A stretch of 64,000 nt of DNA. Origin: JAXMAF01 sp046350555 (lineage in GTDB: Bacteria; Planctomycetota; Phycisphaerae; Phycisphaerales; SM1A02). Position 1 is the first letter of the stretch; each line of letters opens with the position of its first letter. Shown one piece after another: positions 54,697-64,000 of this stretch. Where the stretch lies: NCBI GenBank assembly GCA_046350555.1, contig JAXMAF010000007.1, positions 62,001 through 126,000 of the forward strand, read 5' to 3'. The position numbers were made by a program, and so were the translations under genes. The notes under the pieces were generated by a model. That model worked only from the letters and a program-made list of their open reading frames with translations. It had not been told where the DNA came from and did no database searches.

Positions 54697-57600
54697 ATGG
54701 CCCACGAACCAGCGACCAACGATGGACTTGACCGCGTTCCGTGCATCCGCGTGCGCGGCGCCCGCGAGCACAACCTCAAGTCGCTCGACGTCTCCATCCC
54801 GCGCGACCGGCTGGTCGTGATCACCGGCGTCTCCGGGTCGGGGAAGAGCTCGCTCGCCTTCGACACGATCTTCGCCGAGGGCCAACGCAAGTACATGGAA
54901 TCGCTCAGCGCCTATGCGCGGCAGTTCCTGAATCAGATGCAGAAGCCCAACGTCGAGGAGATCGCTGGACTGCCTCCGACGATCGCCATCGAGCAGCGCA
55001 GCGGCGGACACACGCCGCGCTCGACGGTCGCGACGACGACCGAGATCTACGACTACCTGCGACTGCTGATGGCCCGCTGCGGAACACCGACGTGCTGGCA
55101 TCGCGTCGGCGGCACCGACGAGGCACCGGTCTCCTGCGGTCAGCCGATCGCGGCGACGCCCGCCACGCAGATCGTGGATGCGATCATCTCGCTCGCGGCC
55201 CATGGCGCCGCCGCGCGCTCCGAAGGACGCCCCGGCTCGCGAGACGCCACCCGTCCGGACGAACGCGCCGATGCGCGCAGCGGACCCGCTCGCGTGATGA
55301 TCTGCGCACCGGTCGTCCGGGGGAAGAAGGGCCACCATCGCGAGGTCGCCGAGGCGCTCCAGAAGCAGGGGTTCGTGCGCCTCCGCGTGAACGGGGCGAT
55401 CGTCGACCTGCGCGAGGCGCTCAAGGAAGGCGGCGAGAATCCATTCAGGCTCGGCCGCTACGAGATGCACACGATCGAGGCGGTGGTCGACCGCCTTGTG
55501 CCGGACGCGGCGTCGCGCCAACGACTCGCCGAGAGCGTCGAGGTCGCGCTGCGCGTCGGCGGCGGACTGGTCGTCGTCCTGATCGAAGGCCGGCCGGGCG
55601 AGGGCCGCGCGGGCGACGGCGGCGCCGCGTGGACCGAGCACCGCTTCAGCGAGAAATACGCCTGTCCCGACCATCCCGAGTGCGCCATCGAGGAACTCGA
55701 GCCGCGACTCTTCTCCTTCAACTCGCCGCAAGGCGCATGCCCGCAATGCGCCGGGCTGGGCACGGTGAGCGAGTTCGATCTCGCGCTGGTCGTGCCCGAT
55801 CCCGAGCAACCGGTCGCCGAGGCGATCGAGCCGTGGCGCCGCAACGGCCCGCGGATGAACGTCTTCTACCACCGGCTCATCCGCCGTTTCTGCGAGCGCA
55901 TGGAAGTGCGTCCGGCGACGCCGTTCAAGCGACTTGCCAGGAACGTGCAGCGCGTGCTGATGCATGGCACCAGCGCCGCGGACGACGCCAAGCTGGGCTT
56001 CAAGTTCGAAGGAGTCATCCCGAACCTCCATCGGCGCTATCAGAACAGCGAAAGCGACGCGATCAAGGAGCGGCTGCACGGGTACATGAGCAACACGCCC
56101 TGCCCCGCGTGCCGGGGAAGAAGGCTGCGCACGGAGGCGCTGCACGTGAAGCTGCGCGGGCCGGTCGCCGAGCGGGCGGCGAGCGGCGCCCACGCCAGGA
56201 ATCGCCCCGATGGCGCGCTTCGCGACGTCAACATCGCCGAGATCGTCGCCATGACCATCGAGCGCGCCCGGTCGTTCTTCGGCGGCCTCTCCCTTTCGCG
56301 CGAGCACGCGACGATCGCCGAGCCGATCCTGCGCGAGATCAACGCCCGGTTGGGATTCCTCGCCTCCGTCGGATTGGACTACCTCACGCTGGAACGCGGC
56401 AGCAGCACGCTCTCCGGCGGCGAGGCGCAGCGCATCCGGCTCGCGACGCAGGTCGGCTCGGGGCTCGTCGGCGTCTGCTACGTGCTTGACGAGCCGACGA
56501 TCGGCCTGCATCAGCGCGACAACGACCGGCTCGTCGCGACGCTGCGCCGGCTGACCGACATCGGCAACAGCGTGCTGGTCGTCGAGCACGACGAGGACAC
56601 GATCCGCGCCGCCGACCACGTCGTCGACATCGGGCCGGGTCCGGGCAAGGCGGGCGGGCGCGTCGTCGCGCAAGGCACCGTCGACGATCTCTGCGCCGTT
56701 CCCGAATCGCTCACCGGCCAGTTTCTCTCAGGCCGGCGCGCCATCGACGTGCCCGCGCGCCGCCGCGCGCTGAGCGAGTCCACGGCGATCGTCGTGAAGG
56801 GCGCCCGGGCCAACAACCTCAAGTCGATCGATGTGGCGTTCCCGCTCGGCGGCATCGTCTGCGTCACCGGCGTCTCGGGCTCCGGCAAGAGCACGCTGGT
56901 GAACGAGATCCTGCTCAAGTCGGCGCTGAAGGCCGTGAACCATTCTCGCGTGGTGCCCGGCGCGCACGACCGCGTCAACGGCTTCAACCGCATCGAGCGC
57001 GTCGTCGAGGTGGACCAGTCGCCCATCGGCCGCACGCCGCGCTCGAACCCAGCGACGTACACCGGCATCTTCGACGAGATCCGCAAGATCTTCACCAAGC
57101 TCAAGGAGTCGAAGATCCGCGGCTACGAGCCAGGCCGCTTCTCGTTCAACGTCAAGGGCGGCCGTTGCGAGGCGTGCCAGGGCCAGGGCGTCCGCAAGAT
57201 CGAGATGCACTTCCTGCCCGACGTCTTCGTCAAGTGCGAGACGTGCAACGGCACGCGCTACAACAAGGAGACGCTCGACATCCGCTACCGCGACCTGAAC
57301 ATCGCCCAGGTGCTGGACATGACGGTGAGCGATGCGCTGCGGTTCTTCGAGCCGCATCCGAAGATCCACCGCATGGTCGAATGCCTGCATGATGTCGGCC
57401 TCGACTACATCCAGCTCGGCCAGCCCGCCACGACGATGTCCGGCGGCGAGGCGCAGCGCATCAAGCTGGCGAGCGAGCTCGCGATGCGCAACGTCCAGGC
57501 GGGGCTGCCGGGCAGCGGCGGCAGCGGGACGACCGGCGCGCACACGCTCTACGTCCTCGACGAGCCGACGACAGGCCTTCACTTCGCCGACGTGCAGAAG

Positions 57601-57918
57601 CTCCTCGCCGTGCTTCAGCGCCTCGCCGACGCCGGTCACACGCTCATCGTCATCGAGCACAACCTCGACGTGATCAAGTGCGCCGACTGGATCATCGATC
57701 TTGGACCCGAGGGCGGCGACGGCGGCGGCATGGTGATCGCGACCGGGACGCCGGAGACGATCGCGAAGCACGCGACGAGCTTCACGGGGGCGTATCTGGC
57801 GCCGATTCTCTCGCGCGCAACTGGCGCGTCGCGCTCCCCGGACACCCTCCCTTCTCACGCCCGGCCTGCCCTGAGGGCACTCGAAGGGCGGGAGAAGGCG
57901 GGCCGAAGGGCCGGATGA
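54697..57918 (+). CDS. uvrA: excinuclease ABC subunit A
   Basis: A 1073-aa damage-recognition ATPase of nucleotide excision repair. Two ABC modules are complete: Walker A GVSGSGKSS (~44) and GVSGSGKST (~724), signatures LSGGEAQRIRLATQVG and MSGGEAQRIKLASELA, and Walker B VLDEPTIGLH and VLDEPTTGLH. Zinc-finger Cys pairs are at CPQCAGLG/CPACRGRR and at CEACQGQG/CETCNGTR. An insert after the first Walker A (SLAAHGAAARSEGRP to DERADARSGP) makes it longer than the usual 940 aa. The gene is intact although an insertion sequence ends 26 bp upstream. Confidence 0.96.
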   Translation: MAHEPATNDGLDRVPCIRVRGAREHNLKSLDVSIPRDRLVVITGVSGSGKSSLAFDTIFAEGQRKYMESLSAYARQFLNQMQKPNVEEIAGLPPTIAIEQRSGGHTPRSTVATTTEIYDYLRLLMARCGTPTCWHRVGGTDEAPVSCGQPIAATPATQIVDAIISLAAHGAAARSEGRPGSRDATRPDERADARSGPARVMICAPVVRGKKGHHREVAEALQKQGFVRLRVNGAIVDLREALKEGGENPFRLGRYEMHTIEAVVDRLVPDAASRQRLAESVEVALRVGGGLVVVLIEGRPGEGRAGDGGAAWTEHRFSEKYACPDHPECAIEELEPRLFSFNSPQGACPQCAGLGTVSEFDLALVVPDPEQPVAEAIEPWRRNGPRMNVFYHRLIRRFCERMEVRPATPFKRLARNVQRVLMHGTSAADDAKLGFKFEGVIPNLHRRYQNSESDAIKERLHGYMSNTPCPACRGRRLRTEALHVKLRGPVAERAASGAHARNRPDGALRDVNIAEIVAMTIERARSFFGGLSLSREHATIAEPILREINARLGFLASVGLDYLTLERGSSTLSGGEAQRIRLATQVGSGLVGVCYVLDEPTIGLHQRDNDRLVATLRRLTDIGNSVLVVEHDEDTIRAADHVVDIGPGPGKAGGRVVAQGTVDDLCAVPESLTGQFLSGRRAIDVPARRRALSESTAIVVKGARANNLKSIDVAFPLGGIVCVTGVSGSGKSTLVNEILLKSALKAVNHSRVVPGAHDRVNGFNRIERVVEVDQSPIGRTPRSNPATYTGIFDEIRKIFTKLKESKIRGYEPGRFSFNVKGGRCEACQGQGVRKIEMHFLPDVFVKCETCNGTRYNKETLDIRYRDLNIAQVLDMTVSDALRFFEPHPKIHRMVECLHDVGLDYIQLGQPATTMSGGEAQRIKLASELAMRNVQAGLPGSGGSGTTGAHTLYVLDEPTTGLHFADVQKLLAVLQRLADAGHTLIVIEHNLDVIKCADWIIDLGPEGGDGGGMVIATGTPETIAKHATSFTGAYLAPILSRATGASRSPDTLPSHARPALRALEGREKAGRRAG

Positions 57919-57944
57919 GGGTGCTCCGGGCGTTGAACACCCTT

Positions 57945-58048
57945 CTACGGATTCCAGTCGACCTCCATGCGTTCGACCCCTTGCCCACAACGGCGTCTCA
58001 CGGCGGCATTGGGTTGGTTGGGGCGCGAGAATCAACTGGGACGCGTAT
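57945..58048 (+). repeat. dispersed MITE-like element, copy 6
   Basis: Full copy: CTACGGATTCCAGTCGACC at the left, GGGACGCGTAT at the right, core GGTTGGTTGGGGCGCGAGA. It lies just after uvrA, 84 bp before a further copy in the same orientation. Confidence 0.9.
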
Positions 58049-58131
58049 CAGACACTCACCCCCACATTCGTCCGAGCATGCTTGACATGCAACGACCTGC
58101 GCTGCACGTTGGCTGTCGCTTTCGAGTTCTC

Positions 58132-58235
58132 ATATGGATTCCAGTAGACCTCCATGCGTCCGACCCCTTGCCTACAGCGGCGTCTCACGGCGGAATTGAG
58201 TTGGGTGGGGCGCGAGAATCAACTGGAACGCGTAT
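58132..58235 (+). repeat. dispersed MITE-like element, copy 7
   Basis: Full copy: ATATGGATTCCAGTAGACC at the left, GGAACGCGTAT at the right, core GGGTGGGGCGCGAGAATCAA. It ends 45 bp before the start of the HAF-repeat protein gene. Copies 6 and 7 fill most of the 361-bp gap after uvrA. Confidence 0.9.
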
Positions 58236-58279
58236 CAGGGCCTCGTTGTCACCGCCACCCGTTCAACAGAGGTGCGTGA

Positions 58280-59572
58280 ATGATCCGTCGATTCTCGTCC
58301 GTCGCCATCGTCTGCGCTGCGTCGCTGGCGTGCTGCGCGCAGCCCTGCGTGGCCCAGTGCATGTACGAGATGCAGGTCATCGCCTCCAAGCCGCTGCCGT
58401 GGCCCTACGACGGCCTGTGGGACAGCGTGGTGCCCTACGCGATGAACTCCTGCCACACGGTGGTGGGCACCGTCAAGTCGTACTTGGATGACGACGTCGA
58501 CCTCCAAGGGTTCGTCTGGCATCCGGGCGACGTCTATGTGACACCGGTCGAGCCGCCCGTCGGGGCGACCTGGACGAGCTTCTCCGACATCAACGACCTC
58601 AATCAGGTGGTCGGCGAGTTTCGAATCGGCAACCCGGAGTACAAGTTCGCCTTCGTCCAGGACCTCGATACGGGCGACCTCACGATCATTCCGCCGCCGT
58701 ATTCCACCGACCAAGGCTTCTACGCGATCGCCACCTCGATCAACAACCAAGGGCAGGTGGTCGGCTACTGGGGCAACACGTGGATCGGGAACCCGGTCTT
58801 TGCGTCGTTCCTGTGGCAGGACGGCGTGTTCCAAGACCTGAATCCAATCTTCCAGACGAGTGAGAGCCAGGCGCTCGCGATTAACGAGGCGGGTGTCGTC
58901 GGCGGCTGGCTTGTCGACTCGAGTTTGCAGAAGCACGCTTTTCGATACGACACCGCGACTGGCGGACTCATCGTCTATGGCGCCATTCCGAACGGATCCA
59001 CCAGTACGGCTCGAGCGATCACCGAATCGGGTGACTTTCTCGCTGGCGATGGAACTGGGCTTCCGGAACAACCGGCACTTTGGCCGAGGGCGGTTCTCGC
59101 GGTCGACGGTCTTTCAATCGACCTTGGCTCGCTCCCCGATCGTCCAATCAGCACCGCCTTCGCGGTTGATGACCTCGGCCGCGTCGGAGGCGGGGCCAAG
59201 AGTACGTTGCCCAGCTATGGAGATCGAGCGTTCCTTTGGCAAGCAGGGTCGATGCACGACCTCAACATCCTGCTGCTACCTGACCCACTGCTGACAGCCG
59301 CGCACTGGGTGGCCGCGCTGAACGATGATGGCGCGATTCTCGGCAAGGGCGTCTGGAGTGGAGGCCTCGCAGGAGTCGCTGTTCGCGGGTTCTTGGCCAG
59401 TCCCACCGGCAGCAAACCGGGTGATGCCAACTTTGATTGTCAAGTGAACGCGGCTGATCTCGTGCTGGTTCTTCAGTCGTGGGGCACGTCGTCGCCGATC
59501 GGAGACGTGGATCATGATGGAACAGTGGGCGGCGCGGATCTGGGCCTGGTGCTTGCCAACTGGGGCCAATGA
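58280..59572 (+). CDS. secreted HAF-repeat protein with dockerin-like C-terminus
   Basis: A 430-aa protein with a signal peptide (FSSVAIVCAASLACCAQPCV). It contains about six HAF-type repeats, seen as SINNQGQVVGYW, AINEAGVVGGW, DLNQVVGEF and AVDDLGRVGGG with following FVQDLDTGDL or FLWQDGVFQDLN. Two dockerin-like repeats end the chain (NFDCQVNAADLVLVLQSWG and DVDHDGTVGGADLGLVLANW). HAF-repeat proteins are extracellular and of unknown function. Two dispersed elements precede the gene. Confidence 0.85.
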   Translation: MIRRFSSVAIVCAASLACCAQPCVAQCMYEMQVIASKPLPWPYDGLWDSVVPYAMNSCHTVVGTVKSYLDDDVDLQGFVWHPGDVYVTPVEPPVGATWTSFSDINDLNQVVGEFRIGNPEYKFAFVQDLDTGDLTIIPPPYSTDQGFYAIATSINNQGQVVGYWGNTWIGNPVFASFLWQDGVFQDLNPIFQTSESQALAINEAGVVGGWLVDSSLQKHAFRYDTATGGLIVYGAIPNGSTSTARAITESGDFLAGDGTGLPEQPALWPRAVLAVDGLSIDLGSLPDRPISTAFAVDDLGRVGGGAKSTLPSYGDRAFLWQAGSMHDLNILLLPDPLLTAAHWVAALNDDGAILGKGVWSGGLAGVAVRGFLASPTGSKPGDANFDCQVNAADLVLVLQSWGTSSPIGDVDHDGTVGGADLGLVLANWGQ

Positions 59573-59787
59573 CGGTGGGCGAGATCGGGGGACCGAAGGT
59601 GTCAGGCACCTCCGCCTTCTCCACTCGTCGCGGCGAGCGGTCGGCGGCCGGCACCGACGACAGGCTGCCGCGTGCCTGCGCACGTGGCTTCGATGCGTGG
59701 GACGAGAATGCCATCGACCCGGGCGCGTCTCGCGCGGCGAGCCCGCACCGTGAGCCCGCCCCGCGGCACGGCGCGCCTCCTTCGCCC

Positions 59788-60588
59788 TCAACCCCACTCG
59801 CTTAACAACGCCCCAAGGTCGGCGCCGTCGACCATGCCGTCGAAGTTCAGGTCCGCGAGACAGTCCGTCGTTCCCCACGCCGCGAGGAGCAGGCCGAGGT
59901 CGGCCCCGCCGACGGCGCAGTCGCCGTCGAGGTCGGCGGAAGGACAGGCATACACGCCGAAGGCCTGCACCCATGCCGTCTCGGTTGTGCTGCTTGCCAC
60001 GATCGACGCGTCGCCAAAGAGGGCGATCGTCGGATATGTGAAGCCGGCGTTGCCCACGTCGTCCGTGAGCACCACGACATCGTCGATGATCGCCTGCACC
60101 GTGTCGCCCGAGAAGGCAAGCTTGTAGACGTGGAACGCGCCGGTCGTGTTGAACGCGTAGGTCTGATCCGTCGGATTGAAGTCCTCGGTGGCCAGCAGGA
60201 CGCGATCAGACGCGATCCCGAGAAGGGCGTATCGCCCGATCCCGTCGCGGAGGCCGATGTAGTACCCGGCGCGCTGGTAGCCATTCTGGTTGAGGTACGT
60301 CGACGAGGTCACAAACACCCTGGCGGCGATCGAGGCGCCGTCGTCGAACGAGAACGCCTTCGGCACCACCTGGAACTGCGTGACGCCGGCCGTGGTCGTC
60401 GGCCCGATCGCGAGGCTTCCGCCGACGTTGACGATCGGCACCGCGCCGCCGGTCGTGTCGTTCAACGTCCAGCACACGTCGGTCGGCAGCAGACCCTTCC
60501 CAGCGTCGTAGACGCCGATCGTGGATTGCGCCGAAGCGCCTGTGCTCAGGACCAACGACAACGTCGCCAGGAGTTCGAATTTCGGCAT
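59788..60588 (-). CDS. secreted LamG-like protein with dockerin-like C-terminus
   Basis: A 266-aa protein starting MPKFELLATLSLVLSTGASA (signal peptide). The central part is a single beta-rich domain (YLNQNGYQRAGYYIGLRDGI; HVYKLAFSGDTVQAIIDDVV) resembling a concanavalin/LamG-like sandwich. Two dockerin-like repeats end it (SADLDGDCAVGGADLGLLLA; ADLNFDGMVDGADLGALLSE). ATG 60588 is preferred; the frame extends to 60924 without family support. Exported, function unknown, possibly carbohydrate-binding. Confidence 0.82.
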   Translation of the reverse strand: MPKFELLATLSLVLSTGASAQSTIGVYDAGKGLLPTDVCWTLNDTTGGAVPIVNVGGSLAIGPTTTAGVTQFQVVPKAFSFDDGASIAARVFVTSSTYLNQNGYQRAGYYIGLRDGIGRYALLGIASDRVLLATEDFNPTDQTYAFNTTGAFHVYKLAFSGDTVQAIIDDVVVLTDDVGNAGFTYPTIALFGDASIVASSTTETAWVQAFGVYACPSADLDGDCAVGGADLGLLLAAWGTTDCLADLNFDGMVDGADLGALLSEWG

Positions 60589-60816
60589 GTTGCACCTCGA
60601 GGCCAGTCTAGTCGCCGGCCGTGGCTCCCTCGTCCGCGCACGAGGGAGAGCCAGGGCGAGAGGGCTCTTCGTCCGATCATCGGACGATCGACCATGCCGC
60701 GCCAACTCCTCGCAGCCCATGGCGAAAGTCATTCGGGCTGCGAGACCCGGCAGGAGGCATACAAATGAACGCCAGCGACGCGCCCGTCGAACTCGGCGGT
60801 CGGGCGGACAGGCCAC

Positions 60817-61254
60817 ATGCGAGTGTTTCGTCCAACGCTGGTCCCGTGCGTCAAATGCGAGTACCTGGTTCCGCAATCGCGGCTGGATGATGCGTGTCCG
60901 GAGTGTGGACATGCCATCGTCCACTCGGTGAAGCGATCGTTCCGGCCGCGCACGGCAGGGCGAACGGATCGCATGTTGGCAGTCGGCCTTCTGCTGACGT
61001 CCATCACGATTGCGGCGCTGACGGCCAACGCCGTGCTGCGACCACCGTGGGATGCGACGCTCGTTGTCTATCGCACGACCGCGGATTGGTGCCGCCTGCT
61101 GGGCATGCTGTCGGCGCCGGTCGCGGCCGCGGTGCTTGCCCTTGCGGCCCCGCGCGGTCGACTGGGAAGGCGCCTCGATCGCGCCGTGGCGATCGCCGCG
61201 ACCGTCTTGTTCGTGTTGTTCTGCGTCGTGCTCATACGGGCGGCCACACTCTGA
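60817..61254 (+). CDS. zinc-ribbon membrane protein
   Basis: A 145-aa protein with an N-terminal zinc ribbon (CVKCEYLVPQ...CPECGHAIV) and three TM segments (LAVGLLLTSITIAALTANAV; LSAPVAAAVLALAA; AIAATVLFVLFCVVLIRAAT). It resembles a widespread planctomycete type of unknown function and mirrors the protein at 6.2-6.8 kb, which has its ribbon at the C-terminus. The next gene on the same strand starts 18 bp later. Confidence 0.72.
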   Translation: MRVFRPTLVPCVKCEYLVPQSRLDDACPECGHAIVHSVKRSFRPRTAGRTDRMLAVGLLLTSITIAALTANAVLRPPWDATLVVYRTTADWCRLLGMLSAPVAAAVLALAAPRGRLGRRLDRAVAIAATVLFVLFCVVLIRAATL

Positions 61255-61272
61255 GGGCAGGCGAACGGCCCG

Positions 61273-61728
61273 ATGCCGCTCGGCGTGTTTCTCCGCTTCG
61301 CCCCCCGGTTCGGCAGGCTTGAGCCGCCATGGAACGTCGTTGAGGCGTGGATCGGCTGCCTGAGCTTGGCGCTGCTCCTGATCGCCCTGCTCCGGCGGCG
61401 CGGTCGCGCTCCGTGGAGCGTCCGCCTCGGCGCCGCCGCCATGACGCTGCTGATTCTCGCCACAGGCCTCGACTGGGGACGATCATCGAGCGTCGACCTG
61501 ACGACGTTTCCACGCCCCATCCCATCGTGGTGGCTGGCATGGCGAGCCCTCGTGGCCGAGCACCGGATGATCGTGGACGTGCTCGGCACCGCCGGCGTCC
61601 TGTTGCTGGCGCTCGTGCTCGTCGAGCTGGTCAGCTCGATCCGGGCGCGCCGACGGCGTGCATGGGTGGCAGCGCAGGACTTCATGCGGCGCTCCCCGGA
61701 CCCGTCCGCCGAGCCGCGGCCGTTATGA
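61273..61728 (+). CDS. hypothetical membrane protein
   Basis: A 151-aa protein with three hydrophobic segments (EAWIGCLSLALLLIALL; LGAAAMTLLILATGL; VLGTAGVLLLALVLVELVSS) and a basic C-terminal tail. No motif was recognised. It probably forms an operon with the zinc-ribbon protein just upstream. Confidence 0.6.
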   Translation: MPLGVFLRFAPRFGRLEPPWNVVEAWIGCLSLALLLIALLRRRGRAPWSVRLGAAAMTLLILATGLDWGRSSSVDLTTFPRPIPSWWLAWRALVAEHRMIVDVLGTAGVLLLALVLVELVSSIRARRRRAWVAAQDFMRRSPDPSAEPRPL

Positions 61729-61864
61729 TGCCGCGTTCCTCGACGTTCGAGTTCGAGTCCTCGCCGCCGACGCGGCGCTCGGGACTCGGGTGCCGCGCGG
61801 GTCGTCCAACGGATCGGCGGGCGCCACAGGTGGAAGCTGGATTGCACCCTTGCCGCCGGAGCCG

Positions 61865-62986
<1,122 letters not shown>

Positions 62987-63029
62987 CCGGCAAGTGACGC
63001 GACAAGCGAAGAGCGAAACGAGGGGCATG

Positions 63030-63130
63030 GACCGAGCCCCGCGCGATCGGTGCGCCCCCGACCCCTTGCCCACAGCCGCGTCTCACGGCGGAATTGGGTT
63101 GGGTGGCGCGCGAGAATCAACTTGGACGCG
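63030..63130 (+). repeat. dispersed MITE-like element, copy 8 (5' truncated)
   Basis: The right two thirds match (GACCCCTTGCCCACAGCCGC, CTCACGGCGGAATTGGGTTG, GCGCGAGAATCAACTTGGAC); the left end is not recognisable. It occupies most of the space between the aldolase and the promoter of the last gene. Confidence 0.8.
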
Positions 63131-63150
63131 CCCGACGCCCCACGCCGGCG

Positions 63151-63206
63151 TTGCCCGGCAGCACTCCGATCACTATGATCCGGACGTCCTGTCAGTCCTC
63201 CTGACA
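63151..63206 (+). promoter_or_regulatory. promoter with palindromic operator
   Basis: TTGCCC (63151-63156) and TATGAT (63174-63179) are spaced by 17 bp. A perfect inverted repeat TGTCAG-N5-CTGACA (63190-63206) lies just after the -10, where it could block initiation. It is oriented toward the galactose-oxidase-like gene, 55 bp before its ATG. Confidence 0.55.
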
Positions 63207-63260
63207 TTCTCCGGGTGATGTTCCCGACGAATCTTCGCACCATTCTCTGGGGTCCGATCA

Positions 63261-64000
63261 ATGCTCTTGTCGCTCGCGCTCGCTGTGCTGTCGCTCGCTT
63301 GTCCGCCCGTGGCGCCCAACGCCTTGGACGGTTCGGAAGACCAGGTGCTGGCGGCCAAGAGCTGGTTGAATGGCCCAGCCTCCGTGGATCCGGCGTGGAT
63401 GCAGACCTTCCTCGACTACGTCGCCACGCGCGGCGGCGGCCAGGGCGGCGTCGCCGGAGTCGATCCGTCGATCTACGGCCACTGGGAGCCGCCAACGCCG
63501 TGGCCGGTGATCGCGATTCACGGAGCGCTTCTTCCCGACGGCCGCGTGCTGCACTACTCGGTGCCCTATGCGCCGCTGGTGACCCAGGCACGCTTGTGGA
63601 ATCCCACCACCGGCGCGTTCTCCAACGTGGACGTCGACTCGGATCTCTTCTGTAGCGGAATCTCGCACCTCGCGGACGGCTCGCTCTTCATCTCCGGCGG
63701 CAACGACTACGAATGCAACTTCCAGGGCCGGAGGACGATGTACCAGTTCGGTGCGAGCGCGGGGTGGACGCTGCTGGGCCTGATGGCCACCGGACGCTGG
63801 TACCCCACGAACCTGACGCTCGCCGACGGCAGCGTCATCACCGTCGCCGGACTCAACGACCAGTGCGACCCGACCAACATCATGGAGCACTACGTCCCCG
63901 GCGAAGGCATGCGTGTGGTGCCGCAGGGCCAGCTCGAGCTGGCGCTCTTTCCGCGCCTGCACCTGTTGAGCGACGGCCGTGTCGCCAAGACCGGCCCCGA
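63261..64000 (+). CDS. galactose-oxidase-like (kelch) secreted protein, C-terminus beyond window
   Basis: The first 246 residues of a protein with a signal peptide (LLSLALAVLSLACPPVAPNA) and a kelch-type beta-propeller. Motifs ALLPDGRVLHYSVPY, FCSGISHLADGSLFISGGND and GRWYPTNLTLADGSVITVAG are typical of galactose/glyoxal oxidase-like proteins. In active enzymes a Cys-Tyr cross-link and Cu ligands form the active site; the Cys in LFCSGISHL and Tyr in GRWYPTN are in plausible positions, but the remaining ligands are outside the window. Start chosen for its signal peptide. Confidence 0.82.
   Translation, partial: MLLSLALAVLSLACPPVAPNALDGSEDQVLAAKSWLNGPASVDPAWMQTFLDYVATRGGGQGGVAGVDPSIYGHWEPPTPWPVIAIHGALLPDGRVLHYSVPYAPLVTQARLWNPTTGAFSNVDVDSDLFCSGISHLADGSLFISGGNDYECNFQGRRTMYQFGASAGWTLLGLMATGRWYPTNLTLADGSVITVAGLNDQCDPTNIMEHYVPGEGMRVVPQGQLELALFPRLHLLSDGRVAKTGP

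Noticed and set aside
54697..57918. uvrA as a pseudogene because of the adjacent IS
   Set aside because: The frame is complete with both ATPase modules and zinc fingers.

Overview
The window is GC-rich DNA most likely from a Phycisphaerae-type member of the Planctomycetota. Three things point there: seven secreted proteins carry the tandem dockerin-like repeat with the pattern D-x-N/D-x-D-G-x-V/I-D-G-x-D-L-G-x-L-L-x-x-W-G; small membrane proteins carry CPECG zinc ribbons; and an ECF sigma factor and a Ser/Thr kinase sit among the secreted-protein genes. No lineage marker such as rRNA is present, so this is inference. Several genes are broken by apparent single-base indels, concentrated at 17.6-22.3 kb, which is compatible with assembly error or with pseudogenisation.

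Layout. 1-5.5 kb: a leftward ABC operon (ATPase, permease, GldG-like protein, DUF4340 protein) with an ATGA overlap at every junction. 6-8.2 kb: zinc-ribbon membrane protein, osmC remnant, arginase, tRNA-Val. 8.3-13.3 kb: GTPase (DUF3482) with DUF2868 partner, then tatA. 13.4-17.3 kb: MltA-like transglycosylase, a secreted toroid protein and ispD. 17.4-20.4 kb: leftward feoA-feoB-FeoB-associated operon with a Fur-box-like palindrome overlapping a TATAAT element. 20.5-30 kb: aminotransferase, dockerin/PPC protein, lipoprotein, two large Cys-rich secreted proteins and an ECF sigma factor. 30.3-36.7 kb: Ser/Thr kinase, then a duplicated locus of an HTH/TPR regulator gene plus a small exported protein; the second regulator copy is truncated and split by an IS256-type element. 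36.7-41.7 kb: hydrolase and two subtilases. 42-51.4 kb: housekeeping genes (metK, SpoIIE phosphatase, rsmB, PTS IIA, polyferredoxin-TPR protein, DUF1294, a sigma-70 factor, ndk). 51.4-53.1 kb: gene-poor, repeat-rich. 53.1-54.7 kb: IS1182-type element directly in front of uvrA. 58.3-64 kb: secreted proteins, class I fructose-bisphosphate aldolase and the start of a galactose-oxidase-like gene.

Most unusual content. (i) A non-coding, MITE-like element of about 104 bp occurs eight times in intergenic positions in both orientations. A duplicated locus gives a filled and an empty site for comparison, so its boundaries can be seen. (ii) A cytoplasmic HTH/TPR regulator overlaps by 1 nt a gene for a small exported protein whose C-terminal 60 residues are almost invariant between two copies. 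This arrangement recalls peptide-responsive RRNPP systems of Firmicutes and is the best candidate here for an undescribed system. (iii) Four arrays of heptanucleotide tandem repeats lie between genes. (iv) A recurrent Cys-rich module is combined with dockerin-like repeats in two large exported proteins.
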